From NCBI RefSeq assembly GCF_024710845.1, contig NZ_JANJTZ010000037.1, positions 124,001 through 188,000 of the forward strand: 64,000 nt of DNA, in the 5' to 3' direction. Both the position numbers and the translations under genes were made by a program. Below are positions 37,484-46,036 of the stretch, piece by piece; position 1 is the first letter of the stretch, and each line of letters begins with the position of its first letter. The DNA comes from Mesorhizobium sp. (GTDB taxonomy: Bacteria; Pseudomonadota; Alphaproteobacteria; Rhizobiales; Rhizobiaceae). A model generated the notes under the pieces. It saw only the letters and a list, made by a program, of their open reading frames with translations, was not told the DNA's origin and did no database searches.

Positions 37484-37499
37484 TCCGGATCGCTCCGGA
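37484..37499 (+). promoter_or_regulatory. TCCGGA inverted repeat ahead of zwf
   Basis: TCCGGA-TCGC-TCCGGA lies 19 bases upstream of the zwf ATG, just after an AT-rich stretch (37457-37480) that contains a plausible -10 (GATTAT). It may be an operator or an mRNA leader hairpin. No match to HexR is evident. Confidence 0.35.
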
Positions 37500-37517
37500 A
37501 CAGATATCGGACACAGA

Positions 37518-38987
37518 ATGACCAGCCAGATCATCCCGGTGGAACCCTTCGATTTCATCGCCTTCGGCGGCACCGGCGATCTCGCCGAACGCAAGCTGCT
37601 GCCCGCGCTCTATCAGCGGCAGCGCGCCGGCCAGTTCCTGGAGCCGACGCGGATCATCGGCACGTCGCGCGCCAAGATGAGCCACAAGGAATACCGCGAG
37701 TTCGCCAGGAAGGCGATCAGCGACCACGTCAAGGCCGCCGAGATCGAGCCCGAGCAGCTCGAGACCTTTCTCGCCCGGCTCCACTACGTGGCGGCCGACG
37801 GCAAGTCCGGCGACGGGTTCGACGCGATCAAGAAGCAGGTCGGCGAGAGCGACCGCATCCGCGTCTTCTACATGGCCGTGGCGCCGGCGCTGTTCGGCGA
37901 CATCGCCAAACATCTCAAGGGCAACGACCTGATCAGCCAGAAGAGCCGTATCGTCGTCGAGAAGCCGATCGGCCGCGATCTCGCGTCCGCCGAGGCACTC
38001 AACGACCAGATCGGCAGCTATTTCGACGAGCACCAGATCTTCCGCATCGACCACTATCTCGGCAAGGAGACGGTGCAGAACCTGATGGCGCTGCGCTTCG
38101 CCAACATGCTCTACGAGCCGCTGTGGAATTCCGCGCATATCGACCATGTCCAGATTACCGTCGCCGAGACGGTCGGGCTGGAAGACCGCATCGGCTACTA
38201 TGACCGCGCCGGCGCGCTGCGCGATATGGCGCAGAACCACATCCTGCAGCTGCTCTGCCTGGTGGCGATGGAGGTTCCGTCCACCATGGACGCCGACGCC
38301 GTGCGGGACGAGAAGCTGAAGGTGCTGCGCTCGCTCAAACGCATCAACGGCCAGGAAGCGCCCAAGATGACCGTTCGCGGCCAGTATCGCGCCGGAGCGT
38401 CGGCGGGTGGCGCAGTGAAGGGCTACCAGGAGGAGCTCGGCTCCCAGAGCTCGACCGAGACATTCGTGGCGATCAAGGCCGAGATCGAGAACTGGCGCTG
38501 GGCAGGCGTTCCCTTTTACCTGCGCACCGGCAAGCGGCTGGCGACCCGCGTGTCGGAGATCGTCATCGAGTTCAAGCACATCCCGCACTCGATCTTCGGC
38601 GAGGGCGCGGGCCGGATTCTCGCCAACCAGCTCGTCATCCGGCTGCAACCCGACGAAGGCGTGAAGCAGTGGATCATGATCAAGGACCCCGGCCCGGGCG
38701 GCATGCGGCTGCGCAACATCGCGCTCGACATGAGCTTCGCCCAGTCGTTCCAGGAGCGGAACCCCGACGCCTATGAGCGGCTGGTGATGGATGTGGTGCG
38801 CGGCAACCAGACGCTGTTTATGCGCCGCGACGAGGTCGAGGCCGCCTGGAAGTGGATCGACCCGATCCAGGGCGCCTGGGTCGAGAACCTGCAGGAGGCG
38901 CAGGGCTACACCGCCGGCACCTGGGGACCCTCCTCGGCGATCGCGCTGATCGAGCGCGACGGACGGACATGGCACGAGAGCACGTGA
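37518..38987 (+). CDS. zwf: Glucose-6-phosphate 1-dehydrogenase
   Basis: A 489-residue enzyme (EC 1.1.1.49) opening the oxidative pentose phosphate and Entner-Doudoroff routes. The Rossmann motif is FGGTGDLAERKLLPAL; the substrate signature RIDHYLGKE sits at residues 176-184, and EKPIGRDL precedes it. The C-terminal half has PFYLRTGKRL and IVIEFKHIPHSIF. Length and motifs are normal. ATG 37518 is in an AT-rich leader. The TGA stop (38985-38987) overlaps the pgl ATG by one base, so the two are coupled. Confidence 0.97.
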   Translation: MTSQIIPVEPFDFIAFGGTGDLAERKLLPALYQRQRAGQFLEPTRIIGTSRAKMSHKEYREFARKAISDHVKAAEIEPEQLETFLARLHYVAADGKSGDGFDAIKKQVGESDRIRVFYMAVAPALFGDIAKHLKGNDLISQKSRIVVEKPIGRDLASAEALNDQIGSYFDEHQIFRIDHYLGKETVQNLMALRFANMLYEPLWNSAHIDHVQITVAETVGLEDRIGYYDRAGALRDMAQNHILQLLCLVAMEVPSTMDADAVRDEKLKVLRSLKRINGQEAPKMTVRGQYRAGASAGGAVKGYQEELGSQSSTETFVAIKAEIENWRWAGVPFYLRTGKRLATRVSEIVIEFKHIPHSIFGEGAGRILANQLVIRLQPDEGVKQWIMIKDPGPGGMRLRNIALDMSFAQSFQERNPDAYERLVMDVVRGNQTLFMRRDEVEAAWKWIDPIQGAWVENLQEAQGYTAGTWGPSSAIALIERDGRTWHEST

Positions 38988-39694
38988 TGGCGGCATCGGC
39001 GCGGTGGAGGGCGTTCGCGACGCGCGAAGACCTCGCCGCGCAGCTCGCTGCCGACGTTGCCGACAGGCTGCGCGCGGCGATCAAGGCGAAAGGCGGCGCG
39101 ACGCTCGCGGTGTCGGGCGGCACGACGCCGGGGCTGTTTTTCGAGGCCCTGTCGCACAAGGATCTGGACTGGACGAAGGTGATCGTCACGCTCGTGGACG
39201 AGCGTTTCGTGCCGCCCTCCTCCGAACGATCGAATGAACGGCTGGTGCGCGAGAAGCTGCTGAGGAACGAAGCGCGGCTGGCGCGGTTCGTCGGGCTCTA
39301 TTCGGACGCGACCGATGTCGACGAGGCGACGCGACGCGCGGAGGCGGGCGTGGCGCTGCTGGGCTCGCCGCTCGACGTCGTCGTGCTGGGCATGGGAACC
39401 GACGGCCACACCGCCTCGTTCTTTCCCGACGCGCCGAACCTCGACGATGTCACGAATCCGTCGCAGGCCCGCCGCGTCTTGTCGGTCGACTCAGCTTCTA
39501 GCGGCGAGCCACGCCTGACGCTGACGATGCCGCTGATCGCCAATGCCCGCTTTCTGGCGCTGCATATCGAGGGCGACGCCAAGCGCGAGGCGTTGGACAG
39601 AGCTTTGGCCGAGAAGACAAAACCTCTGCCAATACGAATGGTGGTGAACTGCGCGGCGTCCGGGCTGCAGATCTATTCGGCGCGGACGGGCTGA
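38987..39694 (+). CDS. pgl: 6-phosphogluconolactonase
   Basis: A 235-residue lactonase of the NagB/DevB fold (EC 3.1.1.31). Signatures: LAVSGGTTPGLFFEAL, VIVTLVDERFVPPSSERSNERLVREKLL and DVVVLGMGTDGHTASFFPDAPNL. It hydrolyses 6-phosphogluconolactone produced by Zwf. I prefer ATG 38987, which overlaps the zwf stop (TGATG); in-frame ATG 38969 and GTG 38984 are also open. The 3' end overlaps the convergent membrane protein gene by 22 bases. Confidence 0.93.
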   Translation: MAASARWRAFATREDLAAQLAADVADRLRAAIKAKGGATLAVSGGTTPGLFFEALSHKDLDWTKVIVTLVDERFVPPSSERSNERLVREKLLRNEARLARFVGLYSDATDVDEATRRAEAGVALLGSPLDVVVLGMGTDGHTASFFPDAPNLDDVTNPSQARRVLSVDSASSGEPRLTLTMPLIANARFLALHIEGDAKREALDRALAEKTKPLPIRMVVNCAASGLQIYSARTG

Positions 39695-40497
39695 GTTGAG
39701 GATGACATGCGCAACCGGGTCGCCGGATTGAGGAACAGGTAGTGGACAGCGATCACCGCGCTCACGAACAATACGGTCGTGTAGACGATCAGGCTCATGC
39801 GCATTTCGGGCCGTACCGTCGAAAAATGCATCAGGAAGGGCGGAATCAGCACGACGTCGTAGGCCAGGAAGCCGAGAAGCTGCCCCTTAGCGTTGCCCCA
39901 GACTGGTTTCGCGATACCGTAGACGAAATATGCGGCCGCGCCGAGATAGATGAAGCCGTACATCGCGGATGTATCGCGAGCCAGCGGCCAAGGGAAAATG
40001 TTGGGCACGCCCAGCGCCAACAACGTGCCGACGACCGTGAGGACGGAGGCGAACACCCAGAACGACAAAAAGACGGGTCGCGGCATCGGCCGGCGGTCGC
40101 GGAACGGGATTCGCTCGCTCCATATGAAAAGCAGCGCCAGTCCGACGGCGAAGGCGACACTGATGCCGCCGAGCAGGGTTGCTCCGGCGTTCGGCGCCGC
40201 CGCGCCGAGCACGAGCAGATATATCGCCATCAGGGTGTACATCACCGACAGATCAATCGAGCCGGAAGCCACCGCGGCCGTTTCGTCCGTCCATCCCGCC
40301 CATATGACGGGAATCGCCGACGCCGCCAGAATTGATGCGATGAATATGCGCGAGAGTCGAGACATCTCCCAAGGCCACAAATACTGTGCCCAATCCGGCG
40401 CAAGGAGGAACACGACCGACACCGAAAGCACGACCACACCTCCGGCGACAAGCGCCATGCGGATTGCGGTCATTCCACCCTGATTCTGATCCGTCAT
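39673..40497 (-). CDS. Integral membrane protein, unknown
   Basis: A 274-residue protein with eight predicted membrane segments and short loops. There is no recognised motif; it starts MTDQNQGGMTAIRMALVAGGVVVLS and contains PWPLARDTSAMYGFIYLGAAAYFVYGIAKPVWGNAKGQLLGFLAYDVVLIPPFL. It sits on the opposite strand between pgl and edd and shares 22 bases with the end of pgl, so transcripts converge. ATG 40497 is preceded by GAGCGCGACG with no strong Shine-Dalgarno. A transporter or sensor role is possible; nothing in the sequence decides it. Confidence 0.75.
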   Translation of the reverse strand: MTDQNQGGMTAIRMALVAGGVVVLSVSVVFLLAPDWAQYLWPWEMSRLSRIFIASILAASAIPVIWAGWTDETAAVASGSIDLSVMYTLMAIYLLVLGAAAPNAGATLLGGISVAFAVGLALLFIWSERIPFRDRRPMPRPVFLSFWVFASVLTVVGTLLALGVPNIFPWPLARDTSAMYGFIYLGAAAYFVYGIAKPVWGNAKGQLLGFLAYDVVLIPPFLMHFSTVRPEMRMSLIVYTTVLFVSAVIAVHYLFLNPATRLRMSSSTQPVRAE

Positions 40498-40557
40498 CGT
40501 CGCGCTCCATCGCGCTGACCTAACGGAAGATACCACACTCACGGAGCGAACGAAATC

Positions 40558-42372
40558 ATGGTTCAGTCCTCCATCGAAGCCATCACCGAGCGCATTCGCG
40601 AACGCTCCCGGCCCGGGCGCGAAACCTATCTCGAGCGGGTGGACGCCGCCGCGGGCAAGCGCGCCAACCGCGGCGTGCTTTCCTGCGGCAACCTCGCGCA
40701 CGGCTTCGCCGCCTGCGCGCCGGGCGAGAAGGTCGCGCTGGGCGGCGACACGGTGCCCAATCTCGGCATCATCACCTCCTACAACGATATGCTGTCGGCG
40801 CATCAGCCGTTCGAGTTCTTCCCGCAGCTGATCAAGCAGGCGGCCCGCGAGGCGGGCGGCATCGCCCAGGTGGCGGGCGGTGTGCCGGCGATGTGCGACG
40901 GCGTCACCAAGGGCCAGCCCGGCATGGAACTGTCGCTGTTTTCGCGCGACGTGATCGCGATGGCGACGGCGGTCGGCCTGTCGCACAACATGTTCGACAC
41001 AGCCGTCTATCTCGGCGTCTGCGACAAGATCGTGCCGGGGCTGGTGATCGGCGCGCTGACCTTCGGCCACCTCCCGGCGGTGTTCATCCCGGCCGGCCCC
41101 ATGACGACCGGCCTGCCGAACGACGAGAAGGCGCGCGTGCGACAGCTCTATGCCGAAGGCAAGGTCGGCCGCGCCGAGCTGCTGGAAGCGGAGTCGAAGT
41201 CCTATCATGGACCGGGCACCTGCACCTTCTACGGCACCGCGAACTCCAACCAGATGCTGATGGAGATCATGGGCCTGCACACACCGGGTGCCTCCTTCGT
41301 CAACCCAGGAACGCCGCTGCGCGACGCTCTGACCCGCGAGGCGACGAAGCGCGCGCTCGCCATCACGCATCTTGGCAATGCCTACACGCCCGTCGGCCGG
41401 ATGATCGACGAGCGCTCCTTCGTCAACGGCGTGGTCGGCCTGCACGCCACCGGCGGCTCGACCAATCACACAATCCATCTGATCGCGATGGCGCAGGCGG
41501 CCGGCATCAGGCTGACCTGGCAGGACATTTCCGACCTGTCGGACATCGTGCCGCTTCTGGCGCGCGTCTATCCGAACGGGCTGGCCGACGTGAACCATTT
41601 CCACGCGGCTGGCGGCATGGGCTTCCTGATCCGCGAACTTCTGTCGGGCGGGTTCCTGCACGACGACGTCAAGACGGTGTGGGGCGAAGGGCTGGCGGCC
41701 TACGCGGTCGAGGCGAAGCTCGGCGCGGACGGCACGGTCGCGCGCGAGCCGGCGCCGGAACTGAGCGGCGACGACAAGGTGCTCGCAACCGCCAGGAAGC
41801 CCTTCCAGGCGACCGGCGGCCTCAAGGTGCTCAAGGGCAATATCGGCGCGGCGATTGCCAAGACATCTGCCGTGAAGCCGGAACGGCGGCACGTCGAGGC
41901 GCCGGCGATCGTGTTCCACAGCCAGGAGGAGATGAACGCGGCCTTCAAGGCGGGCGAACTCGAGCGCGATTTCGTTGCCGTGCTGCGCTTCCAGGGGCCG
42001 AAGGCGAACGGCATGCCGGAACTGCACAAGCTGACGACGGTGCTGGGCATCCTGCAGGACCGCGGCTTCAAGGTGGCGCTGGTGACCGACGGGCGGATGT
42101 CCGGCGCCTCCGGCAAGGTGCCGTCGGCGATCCACGTGACGCCTGAAGCACTGGACGGCGGCGTAATCGGCAAGATCCGAAACGGCGACCTGATCCGGCT
42201 CGACGGCGAGGAAGGCACGCTCGAAGTGTTCCTGTCGGAAGACGAGATCGCGGCACGGAGTTGCGCGACCGCCGATTTGTCGGCGAACAGCCATGGCATG
42301 GGCCGCGAACTGTTCACCGCCTTCCGCGCCTTGGCCGGGCGCGCCGAGGCGGGTGCCAGCGTCTTTGGCTGA
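40558..42372 (+). CDS. edd: Phosphogluconate dehydratase
   Basis: A 604-residue IlvD/Edd-family dehydratase (EC 4.2.1.12) converting 6-phosphogluconate to 2-keto-3-deoxy-6-phosphogluconate. Cluster-binding cysteines are in [20 protein letters not shown] and [34 protein letters not shown] and [26 protein letters not shown] are family segments. In related rhizobia edd directly follows zwf-pgl; here an opposing gene intervenes, so edd needs its own promoter in the 60-base gap or inside that gene. CGGAGCG lies 9 bases upstream of ATG. Confidence 0.96.
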   Translation: MVQSSIEAITERIRERSRPGRETYLERVDAAAGKRANRGVLSCGNLAHGFAACAPGEKVALGGDTVPNLGIITSYNDMLSAHQPFEFFPQLIKQAAREAGGIAQVAGGVPAMCDGVTKGQPGMELSLFSRDVIAMATAVGLSHNMFDTAVYLGVCDKIVPGLVIGALTFGHLPAVFIPAGPMTTGLPNDEKARVRQLYAEGKVGRAELLEAESKSYHGPGTCTFYGTANSNQMLMEIMGLHTPGASFVNPGTPLRDALTREATKRALAITHLGNAYTPVGRMIDERSFVNGVVGLHATGGSTNHTIHLIAMAQAAGIRLTWQDISDLSDIVPLLARVYPNGLADVNHFHAAGGMGFLIRELLSGGFLHDDVKTVWGEGLAAYAVEAKLGADGTVAREPAPELSGDDKVLATARKPFQATGGLKVLKGNIGAAIAKTSAVKPERRHVEAPAIVFHSQEEMNAAFKAGELERDFVAVLRFQGPKANGMPELHKLTTVLGILQDRGFKVALVTDGRMSGASGKVPSAIHVTPEALDGGVIGKIRNGDLIRLDGEEGTLEVFLSEDEIAARSCATADLSANSHGMGRELFTAFRALAGRAEAGASVFG

Positions 42373-42615
42373 TCAGGCGCTGAGGCGGGATTCCTCGACG
42401 GCATAGACGAAGATTCGGCGGGCGATGTGGACCGAGGCGCGACCGTTGGCGGCGTCGGCGCAGGCGCGGCCGGCCGCGAAATACCATTTGCCCCGGGTTT
42501 CCGGCCAGCCTTCGCGCAGGAGTTCCAGCGCCTGGTCGAGTGTGCGAATCTCGGCAACCCCGCTCTGGCCGCTTCTCAGCAGCACCGGCTCGTGGAATGC
42601 CAGGTCGCTCGACAT
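42373..42615 (-). CDS. DUF982 domain protein
   Basis: An 80-residue protein typical of DUF982: VLLRSGQSGVAEIRTLDQALELLREGWPETRGKWYFAAGRACADAANGRASVHIARRIFVYAVEES. The central WP and A-x-A-C pattern are conserved in the family, which is abundant in Rhizobiales and of unknown function. GAGGGGA precedes ATG 42615. It is convergent with edd, which ends at the base before its stop codon. Confidence 0.85.
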   Translation of the reverse strand: MSSDLAFHEPVLLRSGQSGVAEIRTLDQALELLREGWPETRGKWYFAAGRACADAANGRASVHIARRIFVYAVEESRLSA

Positions 42616-42687
42616 GCTTGTCCCCTCGACGAACGTCGACAGAATGCCGCCGGACGGACATGGTTCCCGCATCGGCAGGACTTTTTG

Positions 42688-42707
42688 AATCATCCCAGAG
42701 GATGATT
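42688..42707. promoter_or_regulatory. Perfect palindromic operator-like site between DUF982 and an SDR gene
   Basis: AATCATCC-CAGA-GGATGATT is an 8-bp perfect inverted repeat. A third GGATGAT half-site follows at 42726-42732. It lies between divergent genes, 37 bases before the SDR start. Confidence 0.6.
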
Positions 42708-42744
42708 GCGCGAAGCTTGTAACAGGATGATCACGGAGGGCGGG

Positions 42745-43521
42745 ATGGAGTTCAATCTTGCGGGAAAAAGCGTCGTCGTCACGGGTGGCTCGAAGGGAAT
42801 AGGCTTCGCCTGTGCGAAGGCCTTCCTTGAGGAAGGCGCACGTGTCGCCATCCTGTCGCGGTCGGCCGATAACGTGGAGCGAGCCTGCGCGGCTCTGCCG
42901 GGCGTTTACGGCATCGCCGCCGACATGAGCGATGCGACGATGGCGGCCGATGCGATCGCCGCGATCACAGCGCATTTCGGCGCGATCGACGTGCTGGTCA
43001 ACAGCGCCGGGGCGGCGAAGCGCACACCGCCGGACGAGCTCTCACCGCAGGCCTACCGGGCCGCGATGGACGCGAAATACTTCTCCTACATCCACGCGAT
43101 CGATCCGGTGGTGAAGGCAATGGCAGAGCGCGGATCGGGCGTCATCGTCAATATTGTCGGCAACGGCGGCAAGGTCGCGGCCGCGACGCATATCCCGGGC
43201 GGCGCGGCGAACGCGGCGCTGATGCTGGTCACCGCGGGACTCGCCAATGCCTTTGCACCGCGCGGCGTGCGGATCGTCGCGCTCAACCCGGGGACGACCG
43301 AAACCGGACGCGTGGCGGAGGGGCTGGCCGCGGAGGCCCGGCTGGCCGGCATCGGGCTCGACGAAGCGCGGCAGCGCAGCGTCGCGCGTATTCCCCTCGG
43401 CCGGATGGCGAGGCCGGAGGAGATCGCCAACGCGGTGCTGTTCCTCGCCTCGGATAAGGCGAGTTACATCACCGGCGTCTCGATCAGCATGGACGGCGCG
43501 GCAAACCCCGTGGTGGTGTGA
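42745..43521 (+). CDS. SDR family protein lacking the canonical Tyr/Lys pair
   Basis: A 258-residue SDR: the cofactor loop is TGGSKGIGFACA, then NSAGAAKRTPPDE, and a C-terminal AVLFLASDKASYITGVSISMDGA. The segment that normally has the Tyr-x-x-x-Lys pair reads HIPGGAANAALMLVT, with Gly and Asn at those two positions, and the usual Ser region is NIVGNGGKV. The catalytic acid and base are therefore missing or replaced. Related SDRs with this feature exist, so it may use another mechanism or bind ligand only. ATG 42745 is preferred because GGAGG lies 4 bases before it; upstream in-frame starts at 42727 and 42706 are also open. Confidence 0.82.
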   Translation: MEFNLAGKSVVVTGGSKGIGFACAKAFLEEGARVAILSRSADNVERACAALPGVYGIAADMSDATMAADAIAAITAHFGAIDVLVNSAGAAKRTPPDELSPQAYRAAMDAKYFSYIHAIDPVVKAMAERGSGVIVNIVGNGGKVAAATHIPGGAANAALMLVTAGLANAFAPRGVRIVALNPGTTETGRVAEGLAAEARLAGIGLDEARQRSVARIPLGRMARPEEIANAVLFLASDKASYITGVSISMDGAANPVVV

Positions 43522-43592
43522 GCACCCTGGCGGATGTCCAAAGGCGTCGACCCGCGCCGCGAGCGAATGCTCTTCAGCTTCGCTGATCCGCT

Positions 43593-44054
43593 TTATCCGG
43601 TGCCTCTTGCTTTCCTGAGCGCCCTTGCATAGGCGGCGAGCCCGGCCGCGACCAGTTCCCGGTCCTTGGGTGAGAGGTGCGCGAACGCGCCCGAGACCTG
43701 GTTCCTGCCGAAGGCGTTGATCGCAGCCAGCGTGTTTTCGCCCTGCTCCGTGAGCACCAGCAGCTTGGCGCGCGCATCGTCCGGGTTCGGGCGCTCCGCC
43801 ACCTCCCCCGCGTTCACCAACTTGCGGAGCATGCGGCTGACGCTTGATTTTTCCAGCAGCAGGTTCTCGCCCAATCTCGCAGCGGTGATACCGCCATTGG
43901 CGCCGATCTCGATCAGAGCGTGAACCGCGGACGGCGGAAATGCCGTCGCCGCGATGGTCTCCTTCATGAAGCCGAGTTCGCGCACGATCTGCCGCGAGGC
44001 ATCTCGAACCTGCTCTATCCGGATGTCGGTCGATGATGGCACGTCGGTCCCCAT
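43593..44054 (-). CDS. MarR family transcriptional regulator
   Basis: A 153-residue winged-helix regulator: FPPSAVHALIEIGANGGITAARLGENLLLEKSSVSRMLRKLVNAGEVAERPNPDDARAKLLVLTEQGE. This is the DNA-reading helix and the wing with DxR/K pattern, followed by helices for dimerisation. It probably represses itself and the divergent SDR gene through the palindrome directly upstream. ATG 44054 is preferred because the palindrome then lies entirely upstream of the start; the longer frame begins with TTG at 44078 inside the site. Confidence 0.88.
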   Translation of the reverse strand: MGTDVPSSTDIRIEQVRDASRQIVRELGFMKETIAATAFPPSAVHALIEIGANGGITAARLGENLLLEKSSVSRMLRKLVNAGEVAERPNPDDARAKLLVLTEQGENTLAAINAFGRNQVSGAFAHLSPKDRELVAAGLAAYARALRKARGTG

Positions 44055-44064
44055 CAGGAATTTG

Positions 44065-44079
44065 GTTGTAAGATACAAC
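44065..44079. promoter_or_regulatory. MarR-type operator, GTTGTA-AGA-TACAAC
   Basis: A perfect 6-bp inverted repeat with a 3-base centre, 10 bases upstream of the marR-like start and 65 bases before the SDR start. Its form and position fit autoregulation by a MarR dimer. Confidence 0.7.
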
Positions 44080-44143
44080 TATTTCGATTTCAATGCGGCG
44101 ATGTGGACGGTGCCCACGGCGCGAACTTGGAGCGAGGTCGACA

Positions 44144-44905
44144 ATGCATCGGGACCGCATGAGCGGAAAGGTCTGTCTGGTCACAGGCGGCGGCAGCGGG
44201 ATCGGCCGCGCCGCGGCCATCCTCATGGCCGAGGAAGGCGCACAGGCGGTCGTCATCGCCGGCCGGCGCGAGAGAGAAGGCGAGGACGCGGCCGACGCAT
44301 GCCGCATGGCCGGCGCCGAAGCCCTGTTCGTCAAGACTGACGTGACGCGCGAAGCCGACGTGGAGCGCATGGTGAAGGGCACGGTGGACAGGTTCGGGCG
44401 CCTCGACGTCGCCTTCAACAATGCCGGCCACCAGGAGAAGCGCCTGCCGCTGGCCGAACAGACGAACGCCGTCTACGACGCGGTCTTCGACGCCAATGTC
44501 CGCGCCGTGTTCCTGTGCCTGCGCCATCAGCTCGCGGCGATGGCGCCGCGTTCGACAGGCAGCATCGTGGTCAACGCGTCGGTCAGCGGCATCCGCAATC
44601 CCAATCCCGGCTTTGCCCTCTACTCGGCGTCGAAGGCAGCCGTGATTTCGCTGATGCGCACCTGCGCCCTGGAATATGCCCCCAGGGGCGTGCGCATCAA
44701 CGCGGTGGCTCCCGGGCGGGTCATCACCGACATGATGCTGCGGGCCGGCGTCGGCGACGTGTCGACGGTGGCGGCAGGACTGCCGCTGCGGCGCATGGGC
44801 GACCCGGAAGACGTCGCGCAGGCCGTCGTCTGGTTGGCCTCGGACGAAGCATCCTACACGGTCGGGCACGTGCTTGCCTCCGACGGAGGCTTCCTGGCCT
44901 CGTGA
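44144..44905 (+). CDS. SDR family oxidoreductase
   Basis: A 253-residue classical SDR: TGGGSGIGRAAAILMAEEGA, FNNAGHQEK, catalytic Ser in NASVSGIRN, YSASKAAVI (Tyr and Lys present), and AVVWLASDEASYTVGHVLASDGGF. The substrate is unknown. It is divergent from the MarR regulator and likely controlled by it, so a xenobiotic or aromatic substrate is possible. ATG 44144 has GAGCGAGG upstream; ATG 44159 is an alternative. Confidence 0.85.
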   Translation: MHRDRMSGKVCLVTGGGSGIGRAAAILMAEEGAQAVVIAGRREREGEDAADACRMAGAEALFVKTDVTREADVERMVKGTVDRFGRLDVAFNNAGHQEKRLPLAEQTNAVYDAVFDANVRAVFLCLRHQLAAMAPRSTGSIVVNASVSGIRNPNPGFALYSASKAAVISLMRTCALEYAPRGVRINAVAPGRVITDMMLRAGVGDVSTVAAGLPLRRMGDPEDVAQAVVWLASDEASYTVGHVLASDGGFLAS

Positions 44906-44911
44906 CGGAGC

Positions 44912-45874
44912 TCAATACGTCGTGCGCCGTTCCTCGCTCGGCGGTCGGCCGAACTGCAGCCGGTAGGACTGGGCGAAGTAGGAGTGCGAGGTGAAGCCGG
45001 TCGCGATCGCCACGTCGAGGATCGGCATGTTGGTCTGGCGCAGCAGTTCGCGCGCGCGCTCGAGGCGCAGGCGCATGTAGTAGCGGCCGGGCGTCATGTT
45101 GAGATGGCGCAGGAACAGCCGCTCCACCTGGCGCACCGACAGGCCGGCGGATTTGGCCAGCTGCACTGCCGAGAAGGGCTCGTCGAGATTGTCGGCCATC
45201 AGTTCGACGATCTTGCGCAGCTTCTCCGACTTGCCGGTCAGGTCGCGTTCGGGCCCGACGCGCTGGCGATCGCCGGCAGAGCGGATGCGCTCGTGCTGGA
45301 ACTGGTTGGCGACCTCGTTGGCGAGGCCGGCGCCGAAATCCGAGCGGACGATTTCAAGCAGGAGGTCGATCGAGGTGGTGCCGCCGGCGCAGGTGTAGCG
45401 CTTGCGGTCAATCTCGAAGACGTTGCCGGTGCACTCGATCTCGGGGAAGCGTTCACGGAAGCCGGCGCGGTTCTCCCAATGGATGGTGCATCGGTGGCCT
45501 TCGAGTTGGCCGGCCTCGGCAAGCAGATAGGAGCCGACCGACAGCGCGCCGAGCGCGGCGCCCCGCCGGCCGAGCGTGCGCAGACCCGACAGCACTTTGG
45601 ACTTGCCGGGGAAGTCGATCGACAGGCCGACGCAGACGAACAGGATGTCGACCGGCGGCAGGTCGGCGATCGCGTAGTCGATCTTCAGCGGCAGGCCGTT
45701 CGATGCCATGACGGAGTCGCCGTCGGCCGAGACGGTCTTCCAGGAATAGAAATCGCGCCCGAGCATGCGGTTGGCCGAACGGACCGTGTCGATCGCGGCC
45801 GCCAGGGAGAACATGGAGAACTTGTCGACCAGCAGAAAGGCGAATTGCCGGCCGGAAGCGGAGGGTTCGGGCAT
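44912..45874 (-). CDS. GlxA-family AraC-type transcriptional regulator
   Basis: A 320-residue protein with an N-terminal DJ-1/PfpI-like domain (FAFLLVDKFSMFSLAAAIDTVRSANRMLG, with GSYLLAEAGQLEGHRCTIHW and YTCAGGTTSIDLLLEIV) and a C-terminal AraC domain with two helix-turn-helix motifs (FSAVQLAKSAGLSVRQVERLFLRHL, then ILDVAIATGFTSHSYFAQSYRLQFGRPPSEER). Proteins of this type (GbdR, CdhR, ArgR-like) respond to choline, carnitine or amino-acid-derived ligands. The ligand is unknown. The SDR ends 6 bases from this convergent stop. Confidence 0.87.
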   Translation of the reverse strand: MPEPSASGRQFAFLLVDKFSMFSLAAAIDTVRSANRMLGRDFYSWKTVSADGDSVMASNGLPLKIDYAIADLPPVDILFVCVGLSIDFPGKSKVLSGLRTLGRRGAALGALSVGSYLLAEAGQLEGHRCTIHWENRAGFRERFPEIECTGNVFEIDRKRYTCAGGTTSIDLLLEIVRSDFGAGLANEVANQFQHERIRSAGDRQRVGPERDLTGKSEKLRKIVELMADNLDEPFSAVQLAKSAGLSVRQVERLFLRHLNMTPGRYYMRLRLERARELLRQTNMPILDVAIATGFTSHSYFAQSYRLQFGRPPSEERRTTY

Positions 45875-45924
45875 GGCGGCGTTCTACAGGATCGCAAGAG
45901 GGGCGGGAAGGAGGGGAAAGAGTA

Positions 45925-46030
45925 GGCGAATGGCGAATGGCGAATGGCGAATGAGAAGCGCGGAATTGTGCGTGGGGTCAACCGGGACTGATGGTCTCAA
46001 ACCCCACTTGCCACTCACCACTCGCCATTC
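45925..46030. repeat. Heptamer-repeat element with inverted arms
   Basis: Four exact GGCGAAT units (45925-45952) are followed, after about 55 bases, by reverse-complementary heptamers: TGCCACT, CACCACT, CGCCATT and CGCC at 46008-46030. GGGGT and ACCCC in the centre can also pair. The whole could form a long imperfect hairpin between the GlxA-type gene and folD. The unit is related to the heptamers before puuB. Confidence 0.7.
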
Positions 46031-46036
46031 GCCCGC

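Noticed and set aside
37440-37517. HexR binding site upstream of zwf
   Set aside because: No match to the HexR palindrome was found; only the TCCGGA inverted repeat was listed as an unassigned element.
39673-42294. An 873-codon minus-strand frame running across edd into the membrane protein
   Set aside because: Only the part from 40497 down to 39673 has membrane-protein character; the rest is the antisense of edd. The start was therefore set at 40497.
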